NCBI RefSeq assembly: GCF_052116585.1
Contig: NZ_JBQKKT010000005.1
Coordinates: forward strand, 62,001-126,000
Length of the DNA stretch: 64,000 bases
Reading direction: 5' to 3'
Source: Luteococcus sp052116585
GTDB taxonomy: Bacteria; Actinomycetota; Actinomycetes; Propionibacteriales; Propionibacteriaceae
Shown here: piece by piece, positions 43,309 through 51,514 of the stretch
How positions within the stretch are numbered: the first letter of the stretch is position 1
Layout of the letters: each line of letters starts with the position of its first letter
The notes under the pieces: generated by a model
What the model was told of the DNA's origin: nothing
Databases searched by the model: none
What the model saw: only the letters and a program-made list of their open reading frames with translations
Position numbers and translations under genes: made by a program

Positions 43309-44039
43309 TGCACACCCCCAGTCGCCCCGAGTGGGGCCGCGCCCCCGCACCCCAGCCGCATCGTGGTTGCCGGGTGGATCGTGGCGGCAGGGTGAATCGG
43401 GGTTGCAGGGTGATCGGAAGCACACCGGCCCCGCGCCGGTCCCCCTAGCCTTGGGGCATGCAGCCAAGGAAAGTGGACCTGGTGCTGGTGCGGCACGGGC
43501 AGAGCACGTGGAACCTGGAGGGACGTCTCCAGGGGCAAACCATGGACGTGCCGCTGACGCTCTTGGGGCAGGACCAGGCCCGGACCGCCGCCCAGACGGT
43601 GGCGGGACTCGTGCCGCGCGGAAGCCTGGTCCTCAGCAGCGACCAAGTGCGCGCCCGGCAGACCGCCGAGGTGATCGGCCAAGCGCTGAGCAGCCCTGTC
43701 CAGACCACGTCGCTGCTCCGCGAACAGGCCCTTGGTTCCCTTGAGGGGAAGCTGACCGCCGAGCTCAGGCCGGAGCCCGTGCCGCACGGTGCCGACATCT
43801 CGGAGGTTCGCTGGGGTGGCGGGGAGTCGGTCCGGATGGTGCACGGTCGCTGTCTCGAGCTTCTGGAGTTGCTGCGGCAAGAGGGAATGGATCGTGCCGT
43901 GCTCGTTGGGCACGGGGATGCGCTGCAGATCCTGCTCGCGGTCCTGGACGGCCGGGGCCACCGGGACGTGGCTTGGGGCGCCATCGGCAACGGTCAGGTC
44001 ATCCGCCGCAGCTGGCAGCCGGGCTGACTGGTCTGTCAT
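43305..44039 (-). other. Antisense leader ORF between riboswitch and cbiB
   Basis: A 244-codon frame from ATG 44039 to a stop that overlaps the cbiB start by 4 bases (ATGA). Its ATG is 5 bases after an AAGGA that lies in the 3' arm of a GTCCTTCG/CGAAGGAC hairpin downstream of the aptamer. The frame is exactly codon-complementary to the histidine phosphatase on the plus strand, where open frames are expected in GC-rich DNA, and its product resembles nothing I recognise. I list it as a possible translated leader, not as an established gene. Confidence 0.35.
43458..44027 (+). CDS. Histidine phosphatase family protein (possible alpha-ribazole phosphatase)
   Basis: 189 residues of the phosphoglycerate-mutase/phosphatase fold: LVLVRHGQSTWNLEGRLQGQ with the phosphorylated His near residue 13, SSDQVRARQTAEVI, and the second His in LVGHGDALQILL. 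Position among cobalamin genes suggests the alpha-ribazole-5'-phosphate phosphatase role, but the family is broad. Transcribed opposite to cbiB; starts 149 bases from the cbiB ATG and lies entirely inside the minus-strand leader that runs from the riboswitch at 44101-44253. Confidence 0.85.
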   Translation: MQPRKVDLVLVRHGQSTWNLEGRLQGQTMDVPLTLLGQDQARTAAQTVAGLVPRGSLVLSSDQVRARQTAEVIGQALSSPVQTTSLLREQALGSLEGKLTAELRPEPVPHGADISEVRWGGGESVRMVHGRCLELLELLRQEGMDRAVLVGHGDALQILLAVLDGRGHRDVAWGAIGNGQVIRRSWQPG

Positions 44040-44100
44040 CACTCGTCCTTCGCGAATGGGTCGGCGAAGGACCATCTCCCTTGCGCCGAGGGCAGTCGTG

Positions 44101-44253
44101 GGCGCGGCAGCCAGGCGACCGGACTCGTCCCAGCCAGCCTTGCGAGGCTCGGCCGGGCATCACCGTTGCGGGACAGTGCCGGGATCACACCGGCTTCGCT
44201 GGCAGCGACGCACTGGCGCATGGGCCAGCGGGGATCACCCTAGCGGCTGCGCC
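44101..44253 (-). promoter_or_regulatory. Cobalamin riboswitch facing the antisense of the phosphatase gene and cbiB
   Basis: Minus strand: GGCGCAGCC (44253-44245) and GGCTGCCGCGCC (44112-44101) form P1; AGCGAAGCCGGTGTGATCCC, CACTGTCCCGCAACGGTGA and GACGAGTCCGGTCGCCTGGC match the aptamer and closely resemble the riboswitch at 24936-25098. The next annotated minus-strand gene is cbiB, 0.8 kb away past the phosphatase gene. A hairpin (GTCCTTCG/CGAAGGAC, about 44068-44042) follows. Confidence 0.92.
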
Positions 44254-44261
44254 ATGGACGG

Positions 44262-44353
44262 ACTCCGCAAATCGCCACGCGGTCATGTGCCCAGAAGCTG
44301 CGCCCCGCGTGGGGCCAAGTGGGCCGGAGCAACCCGTGGTCGATCTGCGGAGC
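44262..44353. repeat. 92-bp palindromic element, copy 5
   Basis: ACTCCGCAAATCGCCACG ... CGTGGTCGATCTGCGGAGC; exactly 92 bp, centre CGCG. Starts 8 bases from the outer end of the riboswitch at 44101-44253 and so lies in or near the promoter of that transcript and 129 bases before uppP. Confidence 0.92.
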
Positions 44354-44482
44354 GCAGGCTGTGAGCCCCCGGAGTTGCCGCTGTGCGGTGACTGAGAGGG
44401 ATTCGGGGGTCGCCGAGGCACGCTCATAGCCTGACGCTGGCGCAGATCCGAGAGCCGTATTGCGCTGGAGAAGGAGTGCAAC

Positions 44483-45331
44483 ATGACTTGGTGGCAATCG
44501 ATCATCCTCGGCATCGTCGAGGGTGTGACCGAGTACTTGCCGGTCTCCAGCACGGGCCACCTCACCATCACCGAGAAGCTGATGGGCATGAGGATCGATG
44601 ATCCGGGCGTCACCGCCTACACCGCCATCATCCAGATCGGCGCCATCCTGGCCGCCATCCTGTACTTCCGCGAGGACATCATCCGGATCGCCACGGCCTT
44701 CCTCAAGGGCCTCGGCAACAAGGACGCCCGCGACGCGGACTACAACATGGGCTGGGCCGTGGTCGTCGGCACCGTCATCACCGCCGGTGTCGCCCTGCTC
44801 GGTGAGAGCCTCATCACCGGTGCCCTGCGCAGCATGTGGGTGGTGGCCACGGGCCTGATCGTCTGGTCCTTCTTCATGTTTGCCGCCGACCGCTACTCCG
44901 CCAAGCTTCCGCAGGAACAGAAGCGCGGACTGGAGACCATCACCTGGAAGGACGGCGCCATCCTGGGCCTCGTCCAGTGCCTGTCCCTGGTCCCCGGCGT
45001 CTCGCGCTCCGGCGCCACCATCACGGGCGGCCTGTTCAGCGGCCTCGACCGCGTCGCCGCCACCAAGCTCTCCTTCTACCTGGGCATCCCGGCGCTGGTC
45101 GCCGCCGGTGTCTATCAGGCCGTCACCGAGGGTGGGGCCGTGGCCGCCACCGTCGGCTGGGGCGTCACCCTGATCGGCACCGTGGTGAGCTTCTTCGTCG
45201 CCTACGCGTCGATCGCGTGGCTGCTGAAGTACGTTGCCAGCAACAGCTTCACGGCCTTCGTGATCTACCGCATCGTGGTAGGTCTGGCCATCTTCGGCAT
45301 GCTCTTCGGCGGCGTCATCACCGCCAACTGA
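44483..45331 (+). CDS. uppP: Undecaprenyl-diphosphatase
   Basis: 282 residues, polytopic membrane enzyme (BacA/UppP) that recycles the undecaprenyl carrier for cell-wall synthesis and confers bacitracin tolerance. Signature EGVTEYLPVSSTGHL at residues 13-27 and PGVSRSGATI in the middle carry the catalytic Glu/Ser/Arg residues. GAAGGAG precedes the ATG by 6 bases. Single gene with a strong terminator. Confidence 0.95.
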   Translation: MTWWQSIILGIVEGVTEYLPVSSTGHLTITEKLMGMRIDDPGVTAYTAIIQIGAILAAILYFREDIIRIATAFLKGLGNKDARDADYNMGWAVVVGTVITAGVALLGESLITGALRSMWVVATGLIVWSFFMFAADRYSAKLPQEQKRGLETITWKDGAILGLVQCLSLVPGVSRSGATITGGLFSGLDRVAATKLSFYLGIPALVAAGVYQAVTEGGAVAATVGWGVTLIGTVVSFFVAYASIAWLLKYVASNSFTAFVIYRIVVGLAIFGMLFGGVITAN

Positions 45332-45357
45332 CCCGGGTCACCATCGCAGAATCGCCA

Positions 45358-45384
45358 CGAGCCGCGCCCATCGGGCGCGGCTCG
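45358..45384 (+). terminator. Hairpin terminator after uppP
   Basis: Perfect 12-bp stem CGAGCCGCGCCC / GGGCGCGGCTCG with loop ATC, 26 bases after the stop. The rest of the gap to 45543 has a short direct repeat (GCCATTGGATCCCA, near 45430 and 45450) and nothing else evident. Confidence 0.85.
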
Positions 45385-45543
45385 CTGCATTCCAGCCGGT
45401 CGTTGCCGTGCCCCCGGGGATCGGCGCAGCGGCCATTGGATCCCAACCGCCATTGGATCCCAGGCGATTGTCTCCGGACCCTCGGAACCGGGCGTTCGGC
45501 GGTCGCTGCCACGGCCGGCGGCACTGACTACTTCCGGCGCTTG

Positions 45544-45960
45544 CTACTTCTGGGGCTTGTCCACCACCGGCAGACCGGCCTTCTTCCAGCCAGAGAAGCC
45601 GCCGCCCAGATGCGCCACGTCGTCGCGGCCCATCTCACGCAGCGTCGCGGCGCTGAGTGCCGAGCGCCACCCCGAACCGCAGTAGAGAACCAGCTTGCGG
45701 CCGTCGTCCAGATCCGGCTTGTAGTAGGGGCTCTCGGGGCAGATCCAGAACTCGAGCATGCCGCGCGGGGCGTGCCTGGCTCCGGGGATCATCCCGTCGC
45801 GTTCCAGCTCACGAACGTCGCGGATGTCCACCAGGAGCACCTGCGGGTCGTCGAGCATGTCCTGGACCTGCTGGGCGTCCAGGGTTTCGATGGTGGCCTC
45901 GGCGCGCTCCACGAGTGCGCGGGCGCTGAGGGCAAGGGGGCTTCCGGGGGTGCGTGGCAT
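45544..45960 (-). CDS. Rhodanese-like domain protein
   Basis: 138 residues: single rhodanese domain with VLLVDIRDVRELERDGMIPGA and the active-site Cys in VLYCGSGWRSALSA, then HLGGGFSGWKKAGLPV at the end. Catalyses sulfur (sulfane) transfer in characterised homologues; the acceptor is unknown. Start ATG 45960 has an AGGTGA site. Divergent from the glycosyltransferase pseudogene. Confidence 0.88.
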   Translation of the reverse strand: MPRTPGSPLALSARALVERAEATIETLDAQQVQDMLDDPQVLLVDIRDVRELERDGMIPGARHAPRGMLEFWICPESPYYKPDLDDGRKLVLYCGSGWRSALSAATLREMGRDDVAHLGGGFSGWKKAGLPVVDKPQK

Positions 45961-46035
45961 CGTCGTCACCTGTCGTCGTGGAAACAGAACCTGGTGCTCC
46001 CGACAGTAGCCGGGAGCGGGTGCAAGGATGGCTCC

Positions 46036-47250
46036 ATGCGAGTTGCGGCGATCAGCTATGGCACGGAGGGCGACGTGCGTCCGATGGTCGCGCTCGGAAC
46101 GGCGCTGCGCGAGCGGGGACACGAATTCGTGTTGGCTGCGGATGCGGGGACGGCCCCGGTGGCCGCTCCTCATGGGATCGACTTCGTGCCGTTGTCCGGG
46201 GACATCCGCAGTCGTCTCACGGGATCCGACGAGATGGGCGAGTTCGTCCGTCGCGGGGATGCAGCGGTGGCCGGGATCGGACCGGTCCGCCACCTGCTGG
46301 CCGAGCACCTGCACCGCTGGACCCTGGACTTCCTGGAAGCGGCGGGTGCTGCCGACGTGGTCCTGACCAGCGGACTTTCCCTGCCGGCTGGCTTCAACGC
46401 GGCGGAACGGCTGGGAGTTCCCGCGGTGGCCACCTTCTTCCAGCCCTTCGAACCCAGCCGGCACCAGAAGTCGTCGATGCTGCCGCCCCGGATCCCGCTG
46501 CGACTCCACGCTCCACTGTTCCGGTTGGGCAGTCAGGCCAGCTGGCGGGTGGTTCGCCACGTGGTGAACGACTCGCGCCGGTCATTGGGGTTGGAGCCTC
46601 GTGTGCTGCTCTGGCGGCGTTACCAGCAGCTGTGCGCCTGGTCACCGACGTTGGCGCCGCCGCCCCCTGACTGGGGGCCGGAGGTCTGCGTCACCGGCGA
46701 CTGGCGACTGCCGGCGCACGACGACTTCCAGCCCGATCCGGCGCTGGCCGACTTCCTGGCCGCTGGCGATTCACCCGTCTACGTGGGATTCGGCAGCATG
46801 AGCGTGCCGGACGGCATGGTCCGCGCGATCATCGACGGCCTCGATGGGCGACGGGCGCTGCTCGCACCGGGTTGGTCGGGCGACGTGCCCCGGGGCCTGC
46901 CGTCGACTGTCCACGTGGTGGGCCACACTCCCCATGACTGGCTCTTCCAACACGTCTCCGCGGCGGTGCACCACTGAGGCGCCGGCACGAGCCACGCGGC
47001 GGTGCGGGCCGGTGTGCCAACCGTTGGGGTGCCGATCACCGTCGACCAGCCCTTCTGGGCCGATCAGCTGCACCAGGCCCATCTGGGGACGCGGCCGTTG
47101 GATGCCCGCCGTTTGAGGGCCTGGGACGTGGCGCGGGCCCTGGACGAGGCCCACCTGTTGCGCCCCCACGTCGCCCGGGTGGCCGGGGTGGTGAGCGCCG
47201 AACATGGCCGCGAAAGGGCCATTGACCGGCTGGAACGGTTGATTCGTTGA
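46036..47250 (+). pseudogene. UDP-glycosyltransferase-like gene (GT1/MGT type) with in-frame stop
   Basis: Begins MRVAAISYGTEGDVRPMVAL after AAGGA. The frame runs 313 codons to a TGA at 46975-46977 and then continues in the same frame for another 91 codons to 47250. The stop falls at the first Gly of the donor-binding motif: AAVHH-stop-GAGTSHAAVRAGVPTVGVP, where homologues have HHGGAGT. One GGA-to-TGA change explains it. The truncated product would lack the C-terminal donor-binding half. Intact homologues move sugars onto lipids or small molecules. Confidence 0.88.
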
Positions 47251-47347
47251 GACCGGTGATTCGTTGAGACCGGGGCGTTGGTCTGGTTGACCTCCCGGCC
47301 GGCTGCAGGCTGCCAGCCTTGGCTCGTCAGATGGTGCGTCGGGACTC

Positions 47348-47755
47348 TCAGGCGCCCAGGTCTTGCGCGATTTCCCAGCTGTGTCCGTCGAGGTCGCGGA
47401 ACGTGGCCACGCGCATTCCCCAGGGCTTGTCCTCGGGCATCGTGTCGAAGGTGACGTCACGGCGCTGCAGCACCTCCACCACCGTGTCGATGTCATCCAC
47501 CCAGATGGCCAGCTGGATCCTCGGGCCCGCATTGGGCTCGCCGGGATTGGCGGGCGTCACCAGGCGTGGGCCCTCGCTGTTCACCAAGAGGTTGAGAACC
47601 AGGCTGCCGAGGCTGAATCCGGTCGACTTCTCGTCGGTCCACAGCGGCTCCTGCGCGAAGACGCGGGAGTAGAACTCGCGGCTCGCCGCAAGGTCGTCGA
47701 CCAGCAGGGTGATCGCCGACAGGGCGGGTGTGAAGGTCTGCTCGTGGTTCTCCAT
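47348..47755 (-). CDS. VOC-superfamily (glyoxalase/bleomycin-resistance-like) protein
   Basis: 135 residues with two beta-alpha-beta-beta-beta modules: ALSAITLLVDDLAASREFYSRVF first and IQLAIWVDDIDTVVEVLQRRDV second, ending ATFRDLDGHSWEIAQDL with the metal-ligand Glu region. Function in the family ranges from glyoxalase to antibiotic binding and cannot be assigned. Confidence 0.88.
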   Translation of the reverse strand: MENHEQTFTPALSAITLLVDDLAASREFYSRVFAQEPLWTDEKSTGFSLGSLVLNLLVNSEGPRLVTPANPGEPNAGPRIQLAIWVDDIDTVVEVLQRRDVTFDTMPEDKPWGMRVATFRDLDGHSWEIAQDLGA

Positions 47756-47837
47756 GGCACCAAGCTAGCCCGTGCTCGTCACGTGGGCGTCCGCATCCTC
47801 GTGGCGAGACGGCAGCCCCCGCGGGTGCGCCGGCCGG

Positions 47838-47929
47838 ACTCCGCAGATCAGCCGCGGGATCGATGGCGCCCGGCAGAGGCTTGCGCGGCGGTGTGCTTGG
47901 ACGCTGATCCTGCGGGCGATCTGCGGAGC
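47838..47929. repeat. 92-bp palindromic element, copy 6
   Basis: ACTCCGCAGATCAGCCGCGG ... TGCGGGCGATCTGCGGAGC, exactly 92 bp. AGATC pairs with GATCT in the arms; internal GGGATCG and centre TGCG. Lies in the divergent gap 47756-48043, which has no other recognised feature. Confidence 0.92.
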
Positions 47930-48043
47930 CGGTGCACGACCAGTGGTGTTCACGGCGCACCTCGACTTGTCCACAGGCGGGCTCGGGCGGGTCTTCTGTG
48001 GATGGCGTGAACGTTTGGCGGGCCGGATGGACACAGTGCAGGT

Positions 48044-48922
48044 GTGACTGCTGCAGCCGAACTGAGAAGCCTGGTCGTCGAGGCCGGGGGTGTGATCCGC
48101 CGCCGGGACCACCCGCACCTGCGGCATGCCTTTGACTGGCTGGTGAAGCGGGGTGAGCTGGTGCCCGTCCTGCCAGGAGTGCTGGCTGCGGCAGGAATAG
48201 CGGAGGACCCCGCAACTCGGCTGGCGGCGATCACCCTGTGGGATCCGGATGCCGTCGTGACAGGTAGGGCGGCGGCTCAGCTCGGCTACTGGGCGGGCGC
48301 AAGGGTGGACAGGGTGGAGGTCCTCACCTCTCGCCGCCCCAAGCCGCGTGCTGGTTTCGTCTTCCGCCGCAGCCGGGTGGATCCGGACCAGGTGGTGGAG
48401 GGTGACGGCGTGCGCCACACCTCGCCAGCCTGGACCGCGTTGTGGCTGGCGCGCGGGGATGATGGTGAGGCCACAGACGAGGCGCTGCGAGCCAATCGAG
48501 TCACCCCGTCGGGGCTGGTGGAGATGATGGCCCAGTTCCGTGGACGGGCCGGCGTGGCTGCCCGCCGTTTCGTCGTCGAGCACAGCCGTGAGAAGCCCTG
48601 GTCCGTGGCCGAACGCAAGATCCACGTCGCGCTGCGGGATGCGGGCATCGCCGGCTGGAAGGGGAACCACGTCTTCACCATCCAGGGGCGGACCTGGCCG
48701 GCTGACATCGTCTTCGAGAAGCTTCGGCTGGTCATCGAGTTCGACGGTTTCGAGTCGCACTCCCAGCGGGAGGTCTTCCACGATGACCATGAGAAGGCGC
48801 TGCTGTTGATGGCAGAGGGCTGGCTGGTGGTTCGGTTCAGTTGGACCCAGCTGGCCGATCCGGTGCAGTTGGTGGCCTGGATCAGGGATGCGCTGGCCAT
48901 GGCCGCCCGGTTGAACGGATGA
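48044..48922 (+). CDS. DUF559/VSR-like endonuclease-fold protein
   Basis: 292 residues from GTG 48044 (weak ribosome site). The N-terminal half looks like the winged-helix region seen in AbiEi-like and related proteins (LRSLVVEAGGVIRRRDHP; LWDPDAVVTGRAAAQLGYW). The C-terminal half has the DUF559-type core WPADIVFEKLRLVIEFDGFESHS and WLVVRFSWTQL, a PD-(D/E)XK-like strand pattern. Such genes are common and multicopy in actinobacteria; the role (defence, DNA repair or solitary) is unknown. No toxin partner is adjacent. Confidence 0.8.
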   Translation: MTAAAELRSLVVEAGGVIRRRDHPHLRHAFDWLVKRGELVPVLPGVLAAAGIAEDPATRLAAITLWDPDAVVTGRAAAQLGYWAGARVDRVEVLTSRRPKPRAGFVFRRSRVDPDQVVEGDGVRHTSPAWTALWLARGDDGEATDEALRANRVTPSGLVEMMAQFRGRAGVAARRFVVEHSREKPWSVAERKIHVALRDAGIAGWKGNHVFTIQGRTWPADIVFEKLRLVIEFDGFESHSQREVFHDDHEKALLLMAEGWLVVRFSWTQLADPVQLVAWIRDALAMAARLNG

Positions 48923-49092
48923 ATCTGGCTCCGCAGCGTTCTCCTTGAACACCGGCTGAAGAGCTGGCTCGGGAAGGGCTCGCGATCACTGCTACACAAG
49001 GTCTTTCAGTGCCTGCTCAGGATGGTCGTGGCTAAGGTGACCAGTGGCACACGTCCGTGCCGCCATGCATGTTGACTCTTCGGGGGAGAGCC

Positions 49093-49881
49093 TTGACCGA
49101 ACTGACCATTCCCGTGCCTGACGATGTGCAGATCGTCGCCTTCGACCTGGATGACACGCTCGCCGCGTCGAAGTCGCCCGTCCAGCCGGACATGGCGCAG
49201 ACCCTCGCTGACCTGTTGGCCGTTCGCCCCGTGTGCATCATCTCCGGCGGCCGCTACCAGCAGTTCCAGTCGCAGGTGCTCGAGAACCTGCCCCATGGTG
49301 CTGACCTGTCGAAGCTCCACCTGATGCCCACCTGCGGCACGCGTTACCTGCGGCACGAGAACGGCGAGTGGGTTGAGGTCTATGCCCACGAGCTGGAGGA
49401 GGCCGACAAGACGGCCGCCATCGAGTCGCTGGAGAGGCGCGCCAAGGAGCTTGGCCTGTGGGAGAGCGATGAGGTGTGCAAGGGTGCCCGCATTGAGGAT
49501 CGCGGTTCGCAGATCACGTTCTCCGCGCTGGGCCAGCAGGCGGCCGTCGCAGACAAGCACGCCTGGGACCCGGAGATGACCAAGCGCGCCGCACTGCGTG
49601 ACGCGGTGGCCGCCGACGTGCCGCAGCTGGAGGTCCGCTCCGGTGGTTCGACCTCGATCGACATCACCATGAAGGGCATCGACAAGGCCTTTGGCATGCG
49701 GGCTCTGGAGGAGCAGACCGGCATCAAGAAGGAGAACATGCTCTTCGTGGGTGATCGCCTGCAGCCCGGTGGCAATGACTACCCGGTCTACGAAATGGGC
49801 ATTGCCTGCCATGCGGTCGAGGGGCCGGAGGAGACCTTGGTCTACGTGCGTGAGCTGATCGAGGACCTCAAGCAGGCCTGA
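49093..49881 (+). CDS. HAD-IIB family phosphatase
   Basis: 262 residues if it starts at TTG 49093, just after GGGGGAG (49082-49088); ATGs at 49057 and 49069 are alternatives in frame. Motif I AFDLDDTLAASK, motif II IISGGRY, and motif IV LFVGDRLQPGGNDYPV place it with phosphomannomutase/sucrose-phosphatase-like HAD enzymes. Substrate unknown. Followed by a clear terminator. Confidence 0.85.
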   Translation: MTELTIPVPDDVQIVAFDLDDTLAASKSPVQPDMAQTLADLLAVRPVCIISGGRYQQFQSQVLENLPHGADLSKLHLMPTCGTRYLRHENGEWVEVYAHELEEADKTAAIESLERRAKELGLWESDEVCKGARIEDRGSQITFSALGQQAAVADKHAWDPEMTKRAALRDAVAADVPQLEVRSGGSTSIDITMKGIDKAFGMRALEEQTGIKKENMLFVGDRLQPGGNDYPVYEMGIACHAVEGPEETLVYVRELIEDLKQA

Positions 49882-49921
49882 TCCAGCATCCTGGTTCACC
49901 ATCCTGATCCACCATTGCGTG

Positions 49922-49953
49922 CAGTGGCCGTCCGCGTGAGCGGGCGGCCACTG
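49922..49953 (+). terminator. Hairpin terminator after the HAD gene
   Basis: 13-bp stem CAGTGGCCGTCCG / CGGGCGGCCACTG (one wobble), 6-base loop, followed by T-rich TCGTTGTTGG; 41 bases after the stop. Confidence 0.85.
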
Positions 49954-49981
49954 TCGTTGTTGGTGACCTTCTGAAGGGGCG

Positions 49982-50073
49982 GCTCCGCAATTCGGCCCCG
50001 GGTTGGCCGTCCCGCGGCGGATCCCCGCCTGACCAGAATCTGGGACACCTGACCGCGGGGTGACTTGCGGAGT
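49982..50073. repeat. 92-bp palindromic element, copy 7
   Basis: GCTCCGCAATTCGGCCCCGG ... GCGGGGTGACTTGCGGAGT, exactly 92 bp with first base G. Lies 28 bases beyond the HAD terminator, so termination is already provided by another hairpin. Confidence 0.9.
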
Positions 50074-50082
50074 TCGCTCCCG

Positions 50083-50138
50083 GTGCGGCGGTGCGGCGGT
50101 GCGGCGGTGCGGCGGTGCGGCGGTGCGGCGGTGCGGTG
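50083..50138. repeat. Octamer tandem repeat GTGCGGCG
   Basis: Six perfect and one imperfect copy of GTGCGGCG, ending one base before the stop codon of the LysE-family gene (50140). Likely length-variable. No coding role is seen. Confidence 0.9.
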
Positions 50139-50139
50139 G

Positions 50140-50730
50140 TCAGAGCACCAGGCTGACTGCAACCGCGAGCATCACGAGCCCGGTCAGCACATCAACGGTC
50201 CGCCAGACGCTGGGGCGTCCCAAGGGCCCCGAGAGCGCGTGGGCTCCGAAACCGAGAGAACCGAACCACAATACTGATCCGGTCATGGCCCCAGCGGCGA
50301 AGGTCCACTTGAGGGCGCCGTGACTCGCGGCGATCGACCCCAGCATCACAACCGTGTCCAGATAGACGTGCGGGTTGAGCCAGGTGACGGCCAGAACCGT
50401 CCCCAGCACGGACCGGCGACTCCGAGGCTCCTCGGCCTCCAGTTTCCCGGGCCGAGCCGCCGCCCGAAAGGACCCGATCGCACTCCACACCAGATAGGCC
50501 GCACCCACCCAGCTCAGCACGCGAAGCGCCGCCGGGTGCGCGGCCGCGACGGCACCCATCCCGGCGGTCCCCGCTGCGATCAGCAGCAGATCGCTGATTG
50601 CACAGATCGCCACCACCAGGCCCACGTGTTCCCGGCGCAGCCCCTGCCGTAGGACCAGGGCGTTCTGCACCCCGATCACGATGATGAGGGACAGGCCGGT
50701 GAGCAGGCCCGCAAGCCAGGTGGAGAGCAT
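50140..50730 (-). CDS. LysE/ArgO-family amino-acid exporter
   Basis: 196 residues with about six membrane segments. N-terminal LSLIIVIGVQNALVLRQGLRR and the middle VTWLNPHVYLDTVVMLG match the LysE/ArgO family, which exports basic amino acids such as lysine or arginine. No adjacent LysG-type regulator. The 3' end abuts an octamer repeat. Confidence 0.9.
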   Translation of the reverse strand: MLSTWLAGLLTGLSLIIVIGVQNALVLRQGLRREHVGLVVAICAISDLLLIAAGTAGMGAVAAAHPAALRVLSWVGAAYLVWSAIGSFRAAARPGKLEAEEPRSRRSVLGTVLAVTWLNPHVYLDTVVMLGSIAASHGALKWTFAAGAMTGSVLWFGSLGFGAHALSGPLGRPSVWRTVDVLTGLVMLAVAVSLVL

Positions 50731-50863
50731 GGGATGAACCTAGGGTCGGCGCTGGTGTCGGGCAAATGAACCACCGCTGGGATCCAGCAGTCATGCTTGG
50801 TGTCGTCGCGTACGCTGGCGGCACCGCTGAGCGCGGCGTCGACTCGTCATGACAGGAGACCCC

Positions 50864-51514
50864 ATGTCCAAGGTGATCATCATCGGTGCCCACGGCAAGG
50901 TGGCGCTGCAAACGCTTCCCCTGCTGGCGGAGGCGGGACATGAGGTGGAGGGCCTCGTCCGCGCCGCCGAGCAGGCCGACGACATTGCCGCCACTGGCGC
51001 CACCCCAGTGGTCGCCGATGTGGAGGAGCTTGAGGCGGACGCCTTGGCGGAGCTCTTCCGCGGGGCCGACGTGGTGGTCTGGTCGGCCGGTGCGGGGGGC
51101 GGCAATCCTCGTCGCACTTATGCGGTGGATCGCGATGCGGCCATCCGGAGCATGGAAGCCGCGCTCGCCGCCGGCGTCGGCCGGTTCGTGATGGTGTCCT
51201 ACTTCGGTGCCGGCGCAGACCACGGGGTCAGCCCCGAGAACTCCTTCTATGCCTACGCCGACGCGAAGGCGGCTGCCGACGAGTACTTGCAGGCCAGCCA
51301 GCTGGACTGGACCATCCTGCGCCCCAGCGCCCTCACCCACGACGAGCCGACGGGGCGCGTGGATGACCAGGCGAGCGAGTCGGGCCAGGTCTCGCGCGGC
51401 AACGTGGCTCGGATGATCGCGGCCGTCGTGAATCACCCGGCGACCAGCCGTCACCGCATCATCCAGTTCAACGACGGCGAGACGCCTGTGGACGAGGTGG
51501 CGGCCCGCGCCTGA
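50864..51514 (+). CDS. NAD(P)-binding atypical SDR-family protein
   Basis: 216 residues; AGGAG is 6-7 bases before the ATG. N-terminal Rossmann motif VIIIGAHGKVALQTLPLL, VVWSAGAGGG, then FVMVSYFGAG and the YADAKAAADEYLQASQLDWTILRP region, typical of NmrA/SDR_a5-type NAD(P)H-binding proteins. Activity is unknown; some homologues are flavin or quinone reductases, others are sensors. Confidence 0.87.
   Translation: MSKVIIIGAHGKVALQTLPLLAEAGHEVEGLVRAAEQADDIAATGATPVVADVEELEADALAELFRGADVVVWSAGAGGGNPRRTYAVDRDAAIRSMEAALAAGVGRFVMVSYFGAGADHGVSPENSFYAYADAKAAADEYLQASQLDWTILRPSALTHDEPTGRVDDQASESGQVSRGNVARMIAAVVNHPATSRHRIIQFNDGETPVDEVAARA

Noticed and set aside
46975..46977. TGA as a selenocysteine codon
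   Set aside because: The position is a structural Gly in the HHGGAGT motif, not a redox Cys, and no SECIS-like hairpin is evident.
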